A stretch of 64,000 nucleotides of DNA from contig NC_092046.1 in the NCBI RefSeq assembly GCF_003086295.3, forward strand, positions 103,023,363 to 103,087,362, given 5' to 3'. Made by a program: the position numbers and the translations under genes. The notes beneath the pieces are model-generated. The model was given only the letters and a program-made list of their open reading frames with translations, did no database searches and was not told where the DNA came from. Each line of letters begins with the position of its first letter. The stretch's first letter is position 1. Shown here piece after piece: positions 1-11,310 of the stretch. The DNA comes from Arachis hypogaea. Lineage: Eukaryota; Streptophyta; Magnoliopsida; Fabales; Fabaceae.

Positions 1-1506
1 GTCAGGCGGATTCAATTGGTTATGGGGATTTAATAATTAAAAGATAAATAAAACGTAAAATAAGGATAGAGATACTTATGTAATTCATTGGTGAGAATTT
101 CAGATAAGCGTATAGAGTTGCTTAATTCCTCCTGAATCTCTGCTTTCCCACTACTTTCATCCAATCCTTCATACTCCTTTCCATGTCAAGCTGTATGTTG
201 GGCATCACCGTTGTCAATGGCTACATCCCGTCCTCTCTGTGAAAATGGTCCAATGCGCTGTCACTGCATGGCTAATCATCTGTCGGTTCTCGATCATACT
301 GGAATAGGATTTACTATCCTTTTGCGTCTGTCACTACGCCCAGCACTCGCGAGTTTGAAGCTCGTCACAGCCATGCCTTCCCAAATCCTACTCGGAATAT
401 CACAGACAAGGTTTAGACTTTCCGGATCTCAAGAATGGCCACCAATAATTCTAGCCTATACCGCGAAGAGTCTGATCTCATGGAATGGAAGGCTCGGTTG
501 TCAGGCGAGGCAACCATGCGTCATGAACCAGAAGGCTAAGAGATATGCACTTAAGCGATTGCAAGTAGAACGGAGGTGGTTGTCAGGCACGCGTTCATGG
601 GTGAGAATGGTGATGAGTGTTATGGATCATCACCTTCCTCAGGTTGAAGAACAAGTGTATATCTTAGATAAGAAATAGGCTTGAGTTGAATAGAAAAACA
701 ATAGTACTTTGAATTAATTTATGAGGAACAGCAGAGCTCCACACCTTAATCTATGGTGTGTATAAACTCTACCGTTGAAAATACATAAGAACAAGGTCTA
801 GGCATGGCCGAATGGCTAGCCTCCCAAAGAGGATTCAGTCATCAAAACATGATCAAAGGATAGATCCGAGGATGTAAATACAATAGTAAAAAGTCCTATT
901 TATATTAAACTAGTTACTAGGGTTTACAGAAATGAGTAAATAATGCAAAAATCCACTTCCGGGGCCCACTTGGTGTGTGCTTGGACTGAGCATTGAGCTT
1001 TACACGTGTAGAGGCTTCTCTTGGAGTTGAACGCCAGTTTTGTAACCTCTTTCTGGCGTTTAACTCCACTTTGCAACCTGTTTCTGGCATTTGACTCCAG
1101 AATAGAGCAGGAAGCTGGTGTTGAACGCCAGTTTGCGACATCTAAATTTGGGCAAAGTATAGTCTATTATATATTACTGGAAAGCCCTGGATGTCTACTT
1201 CCCAACGCAATTAAGCGCGCGCCATTTGGACTTCTGTAGATCCAGAAAATCCACTTTGAGTGCAGGGAGGTCAGAATCCAACAGCATCTGCAGTCCTTCT
1301 TCAGCCTTTGAATCTGATTTTTGCTCAAGTTCCTCAATTTCAGCCAGAAAATACCTGAAATCACAGAAAAACACACAACCTCATAGTAAAGTCCAGAAAT
1401 GTGATTTTTATTTAAAAACTAATAAAAATATATTAAAAACTAACTAAATTATACTAAAAACTATGTAAAAACAATGCCAAAAAGCGTATAAATTATCCGC
1501 TCATCA
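1..1506 (-). repeat. Element A 3' LTR (truncated by window start)
   Basis: It matches 8325-9830 along its whole length with a few percent of differences by eye. Its right edge is TCATCA at 1506, i.e. TGATGAGCGG on the minus strand, immediately preceded on that strand by the polypurine-like AAGTTTGGTGTTG (1507-1519). About 193 bp of its 3' end lies left of the window. It contains GGCGTTTAACGCC-type inverted repeats near 1027-1132. A TATAAATA box lies on the minus strand at 897-904. Confidence 0.88.
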
Positions 1507-3818
1507 CAACACCAAACTTAAATTGTTGCTTGTCCCCAAGCCACTGAAAATCAAATAGGATAAAACAAAGAGAATATACTATAAATTCCAAAATATCAAT
1601 GAAACTTAGCTCCAATCAGATGAGCGGGACTAGTAGCTTTTTACCTCTTGAATAGTTTTGGCATCTCATTTTATCCATTGAAGTCAGAATGATTGGCATC
1701 TGTAGGAACTTAGAATTCAGATAGAGTTATTGATTCTCCTAGTTCAGTATGTTGATTCTTGAACACAGCTACTTTATGAGTCTTGGCCGTGGCCCTAGGC
1801 ACTTTGTTTTCCAGTATTACCACCGGATACATAAATGCCACAGACACATAATTGGGTGAACCTTTTCAGATTATGACTCAGCTTTTCTAGAGTCCCCAAT
1901 TAGAGGTGTCCAGGGTTCTTAAGCACACTCTTCTTTTGCTTTGGACCTTGACTTTAACCGCTCAGTCTCAAGTTTTCACTTCACACCTTCACGCCACAAG
2001 CACATGGTTAGGGATAGCTTGGTTTAGCCGCTTAGGTCAGGATTTTATTCCTTTAGGCCCTCTTATCCATTAATGCTCAAAGCCTTGGATCCTTTTTATT
2101 ACCCTTGCATTTTGGTTTTAAGGGTTATTGGCTTTTTGCTCTTGCCTTTTGGTTTAAGGAGCTTTTGGCTTTTTCTGCTTGCTTTTTCTTTTTCTTTTTC
2201 TCTTTTTTTTCGCTATTTTTCTCTTTTTTTTCGCAAGCTTTTGTATTCACTGCTTTTTCTTGCTTCAAGAATCATTTTTATGATTTTTCAGATTATCAAA
2301 TAACATGTCTCCTTTTCATCATTCTTTCAAGAGCCAACATATTTAACATTCATAAACAACAATATCAAAAGACATATGCACTGTTCAAGCATTCATTCAG
2401 AAAACAAAAAGTATTGTCACCACATCAAAATAATTAAACTAATTTCAAGGATGAATTTGAAATCATGTACTTCTTGTTCTTTTTTTTTTTAGAACATTTT
2501 TCATTTAAGAAAGGTGATCGATTCATAGGACATTCTTAACTTTAAGGCATAGACACTTAGACACTAGTGATCATATAGTGAAGACCCAAACATAAATAAA
2601 ACATAAAGCTCAAAAATCGAGAAACAGTAAAATAAATAGACAAGGAGATTAAGGAATGAGTCCACCTTAGTGAGGATGGCGTCTTCCTCTTCTTGAAGAA
2701 CCAATGGTGCTTTTGAGCTCCTCTATGTCTCTTTCTTGCCTTTGTTGCTCCTCCCTAGTGATTTTGGTGCTCCTATCCTTAGTTGCTCCCAATAGTTGTG
2801 TGGAGGAAAATGTATCCCTTGAGGCATCTCAGGGATTTCTTGGTGAGGGAATTCCTCATGCTCTTGTTGAGGTCCATGAGTAGGCTCTCTTGTTGTGCAG
2901 TCAAATGCTCTACTACTGAGCTATGGACCCTTGAGATGAATCTCTCCATCTCTCATGACTCGGAGGTGGAAGCTTTTGTCTTCCCTTTCCTCTTTTTTGA
3001 GGTTTCTCTGGCCTTAGGTGCCATTGATGGTTATGGAAAAATAAAAAGAAATACTTTTTACCACACCAAACTTAAAATGTTTGCTCGTCCCCGAGCAAAA
3101 GAAGAAAGAAAGAAGGAGAAGAAGAGAAAGAATGGAGGAGAGGGAGAGAAGTGTGTATTCGGCCAAGGGGAAGAAAGGAGGGTTATTTTGTGTAAAAATG
3201 AAGAAGGAATGAGGGGTTTATATAGGAGTGGGGGGGGGGTTTAGGGTTCGGCCATTAGGGTTGGGTTTGGGAGGGAAAAGAGTTTGAATTTTGGAGCTAG
3301 GTGGGGTTTATGGGGAAGAGGGGATGGATGTGAATGGTGAAGAGGTGATAGGGAAGAGTGATTGAGGTGATTGGTGAAGGGTATTTGGGGTCCACAGATC
3401 CAGTGGAGCCAAGGAATTAACATCCCTGCTCCAATTAGGCATGTAAAATGCCCTTGCTGTGCAATCTTGGTGTTTAACGCCAGACTGCTGCTTATTTCTG
3501 GCATTAAATGCCCAAATGTAGCCTGTTTCTGGCATTTAACGCCAGGTAGATGCTTGTTTCTGGCGTTTAACGCCAGGTAGATGCTTGTTTCTGGCTTTAA
3601 ACTCCAGTTTGGTGCTTTGTTCTGGCGTTAAACGCTAGACAGATGCTTGTTTCTGGCGTTTAAACGCTAGAATGCTCCTCCTCCAGGGTGTGCTATTTTT
3701 AATGCTGTTTTTCATTTTATTTTTCAATTTTTAGTAGTTTTTGTGATTCCACATGATCATCAACCTAATAAAACACAAAATAACAAAAAGAAAATAAAAT
3801 AGATATAATTAATTAACA
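1507..3818 (-). other. Element A 3' non-coding internal region
   Basis: There is no supportable gene here. From the LTR inwards it holds the polypurine-like tract (1507-1520), a stretch with short direct repeats (about 1700-2060), a T-rich tract with TTTTTCT/CTTTT units (2100-2262), a purine-rich stretch (3085-3235) and the palindrome array described separately (3468-3672). ORFs over these tracts are simple-sequence artefacts. Confidence 0.65.
3468..3672. repeat. Tandem palindrome array, core GGCGTTTAACGCC (element A)
   Basis: About six units of roughly 30 bp. Each has the pattern TTCTGGCGTTTAACGCCAG followed by a short spacer ending in GATGCTTG. The core is a near-perfect inverted repeat able to form a hairpin. 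Variants (GGCATTTAACGCC, GGCGTTAAACGCT) are diverged copies. Related palindromes occur in both LTRs of the element (1027-1132 and 9350-9455). Confidence 0.8.
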
Positions 3819-3847
3819 TTGGGTTGCCTCCCAACAAGCGCTTCTTT
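3819..3847 (-). other. Conserved stem-loop cassette after gag-protease (element A)
   Basis: The minus strand reads AAGAAGCGCTTG and then the hairpin TTGGG-AGGCAA-CCCAA (3834-3819). It starts about 50 nt downstream of the protease-frame stop at 3884. Matching hairpins with different stem bases occur at the same place in D (38460-38477) and B2 (29598-29615). This suggests a conserved RNA structure of unknown role. Confidence 0.7.
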
Positions 3848-3883
3848 AATGTCAATAGCTTGACAGTGAGCTCTCATGGAGCC

Positions 3884-6076
3884 TCACAGATAGTCAGAGC
3901 AAGGTTGGAACCTCCCAACACCAAACTTAGAGTTTGAATGTGGGGGTTCAACACCAAACTTAGAGTTTGGTTGTGGCCTCCCAACACCAAACTTAAACTT
4001 TGATTGTGGGGGCTTTGGTTGACTCTGCAGTGAGAAAAGCTTTTCATGCTTCCTCTCCATGGTTACAGAAGGAGATCCTTGAGTCTTAAACATAAGGTTG
4101 TCCTCATTCAGTTGAAGGACCAACTCTCCTCTGTCCACATCAATCACAACTCTTGCTGTGGCTAGGAAGGGTCTTCCAAGGATGATGGATTCATCCTCAT
4201 CTTTCCCAGTGTCTAAGATTATGAAATCAGCAGGGATGTAAAGGCCTTCAACCTTTACTAACACGTCCTCTACTTGTCCATAAGCCTATTTTCTTGAGTT
4301 GTCTGCCATCTCTAATGAGATTCTGGCAACTTGCACCTCAAAGATCCCAAGTTTCTCTATTACAGAGAGTGGCATTAAGTTTATTCCTGACCCCAGGTCA
4401 CACAGAGCCTTCTCAAAGGTCATGGTGTCTATGGTACAGGGTATTAAGAATTTGCCAGGATCCTATTTCTTTTGAGGTAATTTCTGCCTATCCAATGCGT
4501 TCAGTTCATTGGTGAGCAAGGGAGGTTCATCTTCCCAAGTCTCATTACCAAATAATTTGGCATTCAGCTTCATGATTGCACCAAGGTACTTAGCAACTTG
4601 CTCTTCAGTAACGTCTTCATTCTCTTCGGAAGAAGAATACTCATCAGAGCTCATGAAGGGCAGAAGGAGGTTCAATAGAATCTTTATGGTCTCTAGATGA
4701 GCCTCAGATTCTTTTGGTTCCTCAAAGGGAAACTCCTTATTGGTCACTAAACGTCCCAGGAGGTCTTCCTCACTAGGATTCACATCCTCCTCCCCCCTTG
4801 TAGGTTCGGCCATGATGGTCAAATCAATGGCCTTGCACTCTCTCTTTGGATTTTCTTCTGTATTGCTTGGGAGAGTACTAGGAGGAGTTTCAGTGACCCT
4901 TTTACTCAGCTGGCCCACTTGTACCTCCAAATATCTAATGGAGGACCTTGTTTCATTCATGAAACTCACAGTGGCCTTAGATAGATCAGAGACTATATTT
5001 GCTAAGCTAGATGGGTTCTGCTCAGAATTCTCTGTCTATTACTGAGTGGATGATGGAAAAGGTTTGCCATTGCTAAACTTGTTTCTTCCACCATTATTAA
5101 AGCCTTGTTGAGGCTTTTGTTGATCCTTCCATGAGAAATTTGAATGATTTCTCCATGAGGGATTATAGGTGTTTCCATAGGGTTCACCCATGTAATTCAC
5201 CTCTACTATTGCAGGGTTTTCAGGATCATAAGCTTCTTCTTCAGAAGATGCCTCTTTAGTACAGTTGGATGATTCCTTCAATCCATTCATACTCCGAGAG
5301 ATCATATTGACTTGCTGAGTCAATATTTTATTCTGAGCCAATATGGCATTCAGAGTATCAATTTCAAGAACTCCCTTCCTCATAGGCGTCCCATTACTCA
5401 TAGGATTCCTTTCAGAAGTGTACATGAACTGGTTATTTGTAACCATGTTAATGAGTTCTTGAGCTTCTGCAGGCGTTTTCTTTAGGTGAATGGATCCACC
5501 TGCAGAATAGTGCAATGACATTTTAGATAATTCAGACATACCATCATAGAATATATCCAGGATGGTCCATTCTGAAAGCATGTCAGAAGGATACTTTTTG
5601 GTCAGTTCCTTGTATCTCTCCCAAGTTTCATAGAGGGACTCACCTTATTTCTGTTTGAAGGTTTGAACATCCACTCTAAGCTTACTAAGCTTTTGAGGAG
5701 GAAAGAACTTGGCTAAGAAAGCCGTGACCAGCTTATCCCAAGAGTTCAGGCTGTCTTTAGGTTGAGAGTCCAACCATATTCTAGCTCTGTCTCTTACAGC
5801 AAACGAGAAAAGCATAAGCCTGTAGACCTCGGGATCAACCCCATTGGTCTTAACAGTATCACAGATTTGCAAGAATTCAGTTAAGAACTGAAAAGGATCT
5901 TCTGATGGAAGTCCATGAAACTTGCAGTTCTGTTGCATCAGAAAAACTAATTGAGGCTTTAGCTCAAAATTGTTTGCTCCAATGGCAGAGATTGAGATGC
6001 TTCTTCCATGTAAGTTAGAATTTGGTGCAGTAAATTCACCAAGCATCTTCCTTGCATTGTTAATATTTTCAGCCAT
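3884..6076 (-). pseudogene. gag-pro: Element A gag-protease, decayed by nonsense codons
   Basis: One continuous minus frame runs from ATG at 6076 to a stop at 3884. It is broken by in-frame stops at 5647-5645, 5041-5039, 4465-4463 and 4288-4286. The N-terminal part has the plant retrotransposon gag core (FELKPQL, ICDTVKTNGV, WLDSQPKDSL, FLAKFFPPQKL). The middle is a hydrophilic acidic linker (SSSEENEDVTEEQ). The C-terminal part is an Athila-type aspartic protease with CDLG as the active-site motif and IILGRPFLATARVVIDV as the flap/second motif. The last 40 residues contain a three-fold SKFGV repeat encoded by tandem copies of a polypurine-like motif. No RT follows. Gag would form the particle and the protease would process it; this copy cannot make the full product without readthrough. 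Confidence 0.85.
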
Positions 6077-8104
6077 GTCTCCTTATTTATCAAAAATTTC
6101 TGTTAGATTTTCTCCAGAGAGTTGTGCTTTAGTTTCCCTTAGCTTCCTCTTCAGAGTCCTTTCAGGTTCAGGATCAGCTTCAACAAGAATGTTCTTATCC
6201 TTGTTCCTGCTCATATGAAAAAGAAGAGAACAGAAAAGAAAATATGGAATCCTCTATGTCATAGTATAGAGATTTCTTTATGTGAGTAGAAGAAGAAAAG
6301 AATAGAAGAAGAGAAATTTGAACACCAGGAGGAAGAGAGGGTTCGAATTTTTAGATCAAGAGAAGTGTTAGTAAATGAATAAAATAATTAGAAAGAGATG
6401 AAGGGGAGAGAATTTCGAAAATTAAATAAATTCAAATAAAAGTATTTTTATTTTTAATTTAAAATTAAAGTTTAAAATTTGAAAAAAGAAAAATTAAATT
6501 AAATTAAAGTTTAAAACAATTAGTTAATTAAAAAAAATTTTGAAAAAGAGGGAAGGGTATTTTCGAAAATTAGAGGGAGAGAGTTAGTTAGGTAGTTTTG
6601 AAAAAGATAGGAGTCGAACAAAAAGTTAAGTCGTTAATTGAAAAAGATTTGAAAATCAATTTTTGAAAAGATAAGAAGTTAGAAAAGATTTTGAAATTGA
6701 TTTTGAAAAAATGTGACTGAAACTTATTTTGAAAAAGATTTGAAAAAGAAATTTAAAAAGATTTGATTTTGAAAATTAAAGTTGATTACTTGACTAACAA
6801 GAAACAAAAAGATATGATCTTAAAATTTAAAGATTGAACCTTTCTTATTAGGCAAGTAACAAACTTAAAATTTTTGAATCAATCACATTAATTGTTAGTA
6901 AAGATTTTGAAATTATGAAACAAAATAAGAAAAAGATTTTTGAAGATCAATTTGAAATTTTCGAAAATATGAAAAAGTTTTGATTTTTGAAAAAGATTTA
7001 AAAAAGATAGAATTTTTAAATTAAAAATTTGATTTGACTCATAAGAAACAACTAAATCTTAAATTTTTTTTAAAAAGTCAACTCAAATTTTCGAATTTTA
7101 TGAGAAGAAAGAGGGAAAGATATTTTTTTTGATTTTTTGAATTTTAATGAAGAAAGAGAAAAACACAAAATTGAAACAAAACATGAAAATTATGAATCAA
7201 AACAACTAATGCATACAAGAACACTATGAATGTCAAGATGAACACCAAAAATACTTTGAAGATCAAGATGAACACCAAGACTTATTTTTGAAAATTTCTA
7301 AGAAAAAAAAAACATGCAAGACACTAAACTTAGACATTTTCAATAATTAGACACTTACAAATTGAAAATGCACATGAAAAACAAGAAAAGATGCAAAACA
7401 AGAAAACATGAAGATCAAACAAGAGGATTCATCAAGAACAACTTGAAGATCATGAAGAATGCATGATGAATTTTCGAAAAATGCAAGGAAGAAATAAACA
7501 TGCAATTGACACCAAACTTACAATTTGACACTAGACTCAAACAAGAAACATCAAATTATTTTTTATTTTATGATTTTATTAAATTTTTCTGTATATTTTT
7601 TTTAAAATTATTTTGAAAAAGAAAATAAGGATTTCAAAATTTTTAATAGGAATTCCAGGAATCTTACAATTTTAGTCTAAAGCTCCAGTCCAGGAATTAG
7701 ACATGGCTTACTAGCCAGCCATGCTTTCAATGAAAGCTCCGGTCCAAAACACTAGACATGGCCAATGGCCAGCCAAGCTTCAGCAGACATTTCCTACCTC
7801 CCATGTATACAACAACTATGTGTGTAACTGCCATTTGGCAAGGAAGATCAACAAGCTTTTGTGATGATAAGTTGAAACCCCGGTCCAAAAGATTAGACAT
7901 GGCTTACAGCCAGCCAGGATTCAACAAATCATCATGAAATACTAGAATTCATTCTTAAAAATTCTGAAGAAAAATATATTTTTAAAAATATTTATTTTTA
8001 TTTTTTTCAAAAATAAGAATAATAAAAACAAAAAGCTTAAAATTAAAATAAAATTACCTAATCTGAGCAACAAGATGAACCGTCAGTTGTCCAAACTCGA
8101 ACAA
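6077..8104 (-). other. Element A 5' leader, AT-rich, no gene
   Basis: Between the primer binding site and the gag ATG lie about 2 kb without a supportable ORF. 6400-7140 is dominated by degenerate repeats of GATTTTGAAAAAG-like units, polyA/T-rich on one strand. 7676-7925 holds three copies of a 52 bp repeat containing ATGGCC..GGCCAGCC palindromes. Such long leaders are usual for Athila elements. Confidence 0.7.
7679..7925 (-). repeat. Three 52 bp leader repeats with ATGGC/GCCAGCC palindromes
   Basis: Copies lie at 7679-7730, 7733-7784 and 7874-7925. Each reads roughly CTCCGGTCCAAAA..TTAGACATGGC followed by a CCAGCCA half. The motif GGTCTAGGCATGGCC also occurs in both LTRs (about 795-822 and 9119-9150). 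Position a few hundred bases downstream of the primer site makes an RNA packaging or dimerisation role conceivable; that is inference. Confidence 0.7.
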
Positions 8105-8122
8105 TCCCCGACAATGGCGCCA
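8105..8122 (-). other. Element A primer binding site
   Basis: The minus strand reads TGGCGCCATTGTCGGGGA, close to the canonical plant site TGGCGCCGTTGCCGGGGA seen at C. It lies 9 bases inside the 5' LTR edge (LTR end CGTGCA, spacer CCAAGTTTT). Confidence 0.85.
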
Positions 8123-8131
8123 AAAACTTGG

Positions 8132-9830
8132 TGCACGAAATTGTGATCCTTAACAACGGCGCTAAAAACTTGGTGCTCGGAACGTAATTCACACACTTTG
8201 CCACAACTCCGCACAACTAACCAGCAAGTGAACTGGGTCGTCCAAGTAATAAACCTTACGTGAGTAAGGGTCGATCCCTCGGAGATTGTCGGCTTGAAGC
8301 AAGCTATGGTCACGTTGTAAATCTCAGTCAGGCAGATTCAATTGGTTATGGGGATTTAATAATTAAAAGATAAATAAAACGTAAAATAAGGATAGATATA
8401 CTTATGTAATTCATTAGTGAGAATTTCAGATAAGCGTATAGAGTTGCTTAATTTCTCCTGAATATCTGCTTTCCCACTGCTTTCATCCAATCCTTCATAC
8501 TCCTTTCCATGGCAAGCTGTATGTTGGGCATCACCATTGTCAATGGCTACATCCCATCCTCTCTGTGAAAATGGTCCAATGCGCTGTCACTGCATGGCTA
8601 ATCATCTGTCAGTTCTCGATCATACTGGAATAGGATTTACTATCCTTTTGCGTCTGTCACTACCCCAGCACTCGCGAGTTTGAAGCTCGTCACAGCCATC
8701 CCTTCCCAGATCCTACTCGGAATACCACAGACAAGGTTTAGACTTTCCGGATCTCAAGAATGGCCGTCAATAATTCTAGCCTATACCACGAAGACTCTGA
8801 TCTCATGGAATGGAAGGCTTGGTTGTCAGGCGAGGCAACCATGCGACATGAACCAAAAGGCTAAGAGATATGCACTTAAGCGATTACAAGTAGAACGGAG
8901 GTGGTTGTCAAGCACGCGTTCATGGGTGAGAATGGTGATGAGTGTCACCGATCATCACCTTCCTCAGATTAAAGAACAAGTGTATATCTTAGATAAGAAA
9001 TAGGCTTGAGTTGAATAGAAAAACAATAGTACTTTGCATTAATTCATGAGGAACAGCAGAGCTCCACACCTTAATATATGGTGTGTAGAATCTCTACCGT
9101 TGAAAATAAATAAGAACAAGGTCTAGGCATGGCCGAATGGCCAGCCTCCCAAAAAGGACTCAATCATTAAAACATGATCAATGGATAGATCCGAAGATGT
9201 GAATACAATAGTAAAAAGTCCTATTTATACTAAACTAGTTACTAGGGTTTACAGAAATGAGTAAATGATGCAGAAATCCACTTTTGGGGCCTACTTGGTG
9301 TGTGCTTGGACTGAGCATTGAGATTTATACGTGTAGAGGCTTCTCTTGTAGTTGAACGCCAGTTTGTAACCTGTTTTTGGCGTTTAACTCCACTTTGCAA
9401 CCTGTTTCTGGCGTTTAACTCCATAATAGGGCAAGAAGCTGGCGTTGAACGCCTGGTTGCGTCATGTAAACTCGGGAAAATTATGGACTATTATATATTG
9501 CGAGAAAGCCCTGGATGTCTACTTTCCAACGCAATTGAGAGCGCGCCATTTGGAGTTCTGTAGCTCTAGAAAATCCACTTTGAGTGCAGGGAGGTCAGAA
9601 TCCAACAGCATCTGCAGTCCTTCTTCAGCCTCTGAATCTGATTTTCGCTCAAGTCCCTCAATTTCAGCCAGAAAATACCTGAAATCACAGAAAAACACAC
9701 AAACTCATAGTAAAGTCCAGAAATGTGATTTTTATTTAAAAACTAATAGAAATATATTAAAAACTAACTAAATTATACTAAAAACTATGTAAAAACAATG
9801 ACAAAAAGCGTATAAATTATCCGCTTATCA
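8132..9830 (-). repeat. Element A 5' LTR (complete, 1699 bp)
   Basis: It runs from TGCACGAAAT at 8132 to TTATCA at 9830, giving TGATAAGCGG...TGCA on the minus strand. It is paired with 1-1506. It contains a TATA box (9232-9239), hairpin-forming GGCGTTTAACTCC/GGCGTTGAACGCC motifs (9350-9455) and a U5 stem-loop (8274-8286). Near its 3' end is a duplicate of the LTR/primer-site junction (about 8152-8176). Confidence 0.88.
9232..9239 (-). promoter_or_regulatory. TATA box of element A 5' LTR
   Basis: The minus strand reads TATAAATA, followed by GGACTTTTTACTATTG. The same box is conserved in the other LTR (897-904). It is the expected Pol II core promoter for the genomic RNA. Confidence 0.6.
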
Positions 9831-10282
9831 CAGCCCAAGCCTATAGAGATAAGGGCGGTTCCCTTGAAGATAAGATGACCTCACTCAAAGATAAGATAAG
9901 ACAGCCCAAGCCTATAGAGATAAGGGCGGTTCCCTTGAAGATAAGATGACCTCACTCAAAGATAAGATAAGATAAGATAAAGATAACTAACTAATCTTAT
10001 CTAAGAAGGTCACTCCACACTATTATAAATACACTGGAGCAGCCAGGTATAACTCATACTTTGATTCTACAAAAAATCTGCTTAATACCCTTGCTAACTT
10101 AAGCATCGGAGTCCCTTGCATGTACCACCACCCTCCGGTGATAAAGGATCAGCAGCATAGCCAGTCCAACAAATCGGACACGACAGCTCCGGCCGTCACT
10201 CACCAGCCGGACACGTCATCTCCAACCAGAACAGAAGATCTCATCCGAGATCGACCTACAGTTTTAGGTAACCCTCGGAACA
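9831..10282 (+). repeat. E3 5' LTR, left part missing, with a 71 bp tandem duplication
   Basis: It ends in ACCCTCGGAACA at 10282. Positions 9831-9901 and 9902-9972 are near-identical 71 bp copies starting CAGCCCAAGCC; other LTRs of the family have one copy. The first copy starts exactly at the boundary with element A. GATAA repeats (9955-10005) precede the TATA region near 10022-10032. Confidence 0.8.
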
Positions 10283-11310
10283 CTAACCAAAACAGCTCGG
10301 GCGAAATCAAAACAACTCGAACAAACATGACTCAGAGCAATACAAACAGTAAAAGGAAAACCCCAAGACACATACCAAGGTCTAGTGGCATCCTTTAAAG
10401 GCAAGAATAAAGTAAGGACTAAGAAAAGAGTCTACAAGGCTACACCTCAACAAAATTCTCAGCGAAATAATCACCTTCCAAACAAGCAACAACACAAAAA
10501 CAAGCCACCAGAAAATCCTTATCTTTTACAAAGTTCATCATCAAAGAAAACTACCAACATGGAGAAAGTCATCAAAGGAGCAATCTTTTTAGGAAGTAAA
10601 CAGGTTCATAAGCCACAGTAAACAACATGCAGTTCATAGAAGAAGAGCACAAACAAGAAAACAATAAAACGGCACGCAGAAACTCTAAAATGCAAAAGGA
10701 CCATTTCAAAATCAAAGGATATTCCCAGAACAGTAACAAGCAGATACACGATGACACAAAAGGTCCAAACTTTCCAACACAAAGTCAAGCCAGATCAAAA
10801 CTTTACCAAGAGTAGAACAATGCAAGCATAAAAGAAAAACGACGAAAGAAGTAAAAGAAAGAAGAACCAACCTGAAAAAGGAGGAAGCGCCGAAAAAGTT
10901 GAAGGCGAAGAGGCAAAATTCAGAAAGGCCTTTCGAAAAAAGGAAGCTCCAGTAACCACCAATGACGCCACGAAAAGAAGCGTGAAAAAGGGCTCAGGCA
11001 AAGACAGAAAAATGAAGAGAAGAGAAGTTGCAGTAAGCAAGGAGAAAGAAAATAGGAAGCGAAAGGCTTTATGAAAATTCAAAATGAGAAAAGGAAACGG
11101 CGAAGGGGGGAGTTAATGGGTTTTTTAAAACCCTCGCACGTTCCCAAGAAAGTGCAAAACGTGCGCTACAAGGAGAAATGTTCTGCATTTAAAGCTACTT
11201 AAATGAAGTTTCACACACAGACTCAATGAAAGAATGCTCGAGCCTGGCTTCCCCAAAAGAAATCGAAAAAACTCGATTTCAAGGGAAAGACCGAGCTCAA
11301 GCAGGGGTAC
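10283..11310 (-). other. E3 internal remnant: antisense-gene promoter, 5' UTR and intron part
   Basis: No ORF is supportable. Read on the minus strand it parallels E1 31833-32496 joined to 45965-46410, and E2 55806-56780. It keeps the TTGGGAACGTGCGAGGGTT block (within 11109-11178), the CT-rich 5' UTR, a splice-donor-like TTCAGGTT (about 10868-10876) and the GGGGTTTTCCTTTTACTGT intron motif. A purine-rich PPT-like AAGCAGGGGTAC precedes the 3' LTR on the plus strand (11299-11310). Confidence 0.65.

Larger units (their letters stand above)
1..9830 (-). mobile_element. Element A: Athila-like LTR retrotransposon, gag-protease only, 3' end cut by window edge
   Basis: Positions 1-1506 and 8325-9830 are closely similar direct repeats and are the two LTRs. 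The right one is complete (8132-9830). A primer binding site on the minus strand directly follows it (8105-8122), so the element reads leftwards. The internal region (1507-8131) holds a decayed gag-protease frame, a long AT-rich leader and a non-coding 3' part. No reverse transcriptase or integrase is visible, so the element is non-autonomous. It sits at the left edge of E3; its left flank is outside the window, so the target duplication cannot be checked (right flank CAGCC). The LTR start resembles what I recall of the peanut FIDEL/Feral families; that name is tentative. Confidence 0.85.

Noticed and set aside
2073..2437. Phe/Leu-rich ORFs that look like membrane proteins
   Set aside because: They lie in a T-rich simple tract of element A, on the strand opposite to the element, with two overlapping frames giving the same composition.
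10120..11082. ORFs inside E3, including a Phe/Leu-rich minus ORF
   Set aside because: The region is the antisense-gene 5' UTR/intron relic; the reading frames do not align with E1 or E2.
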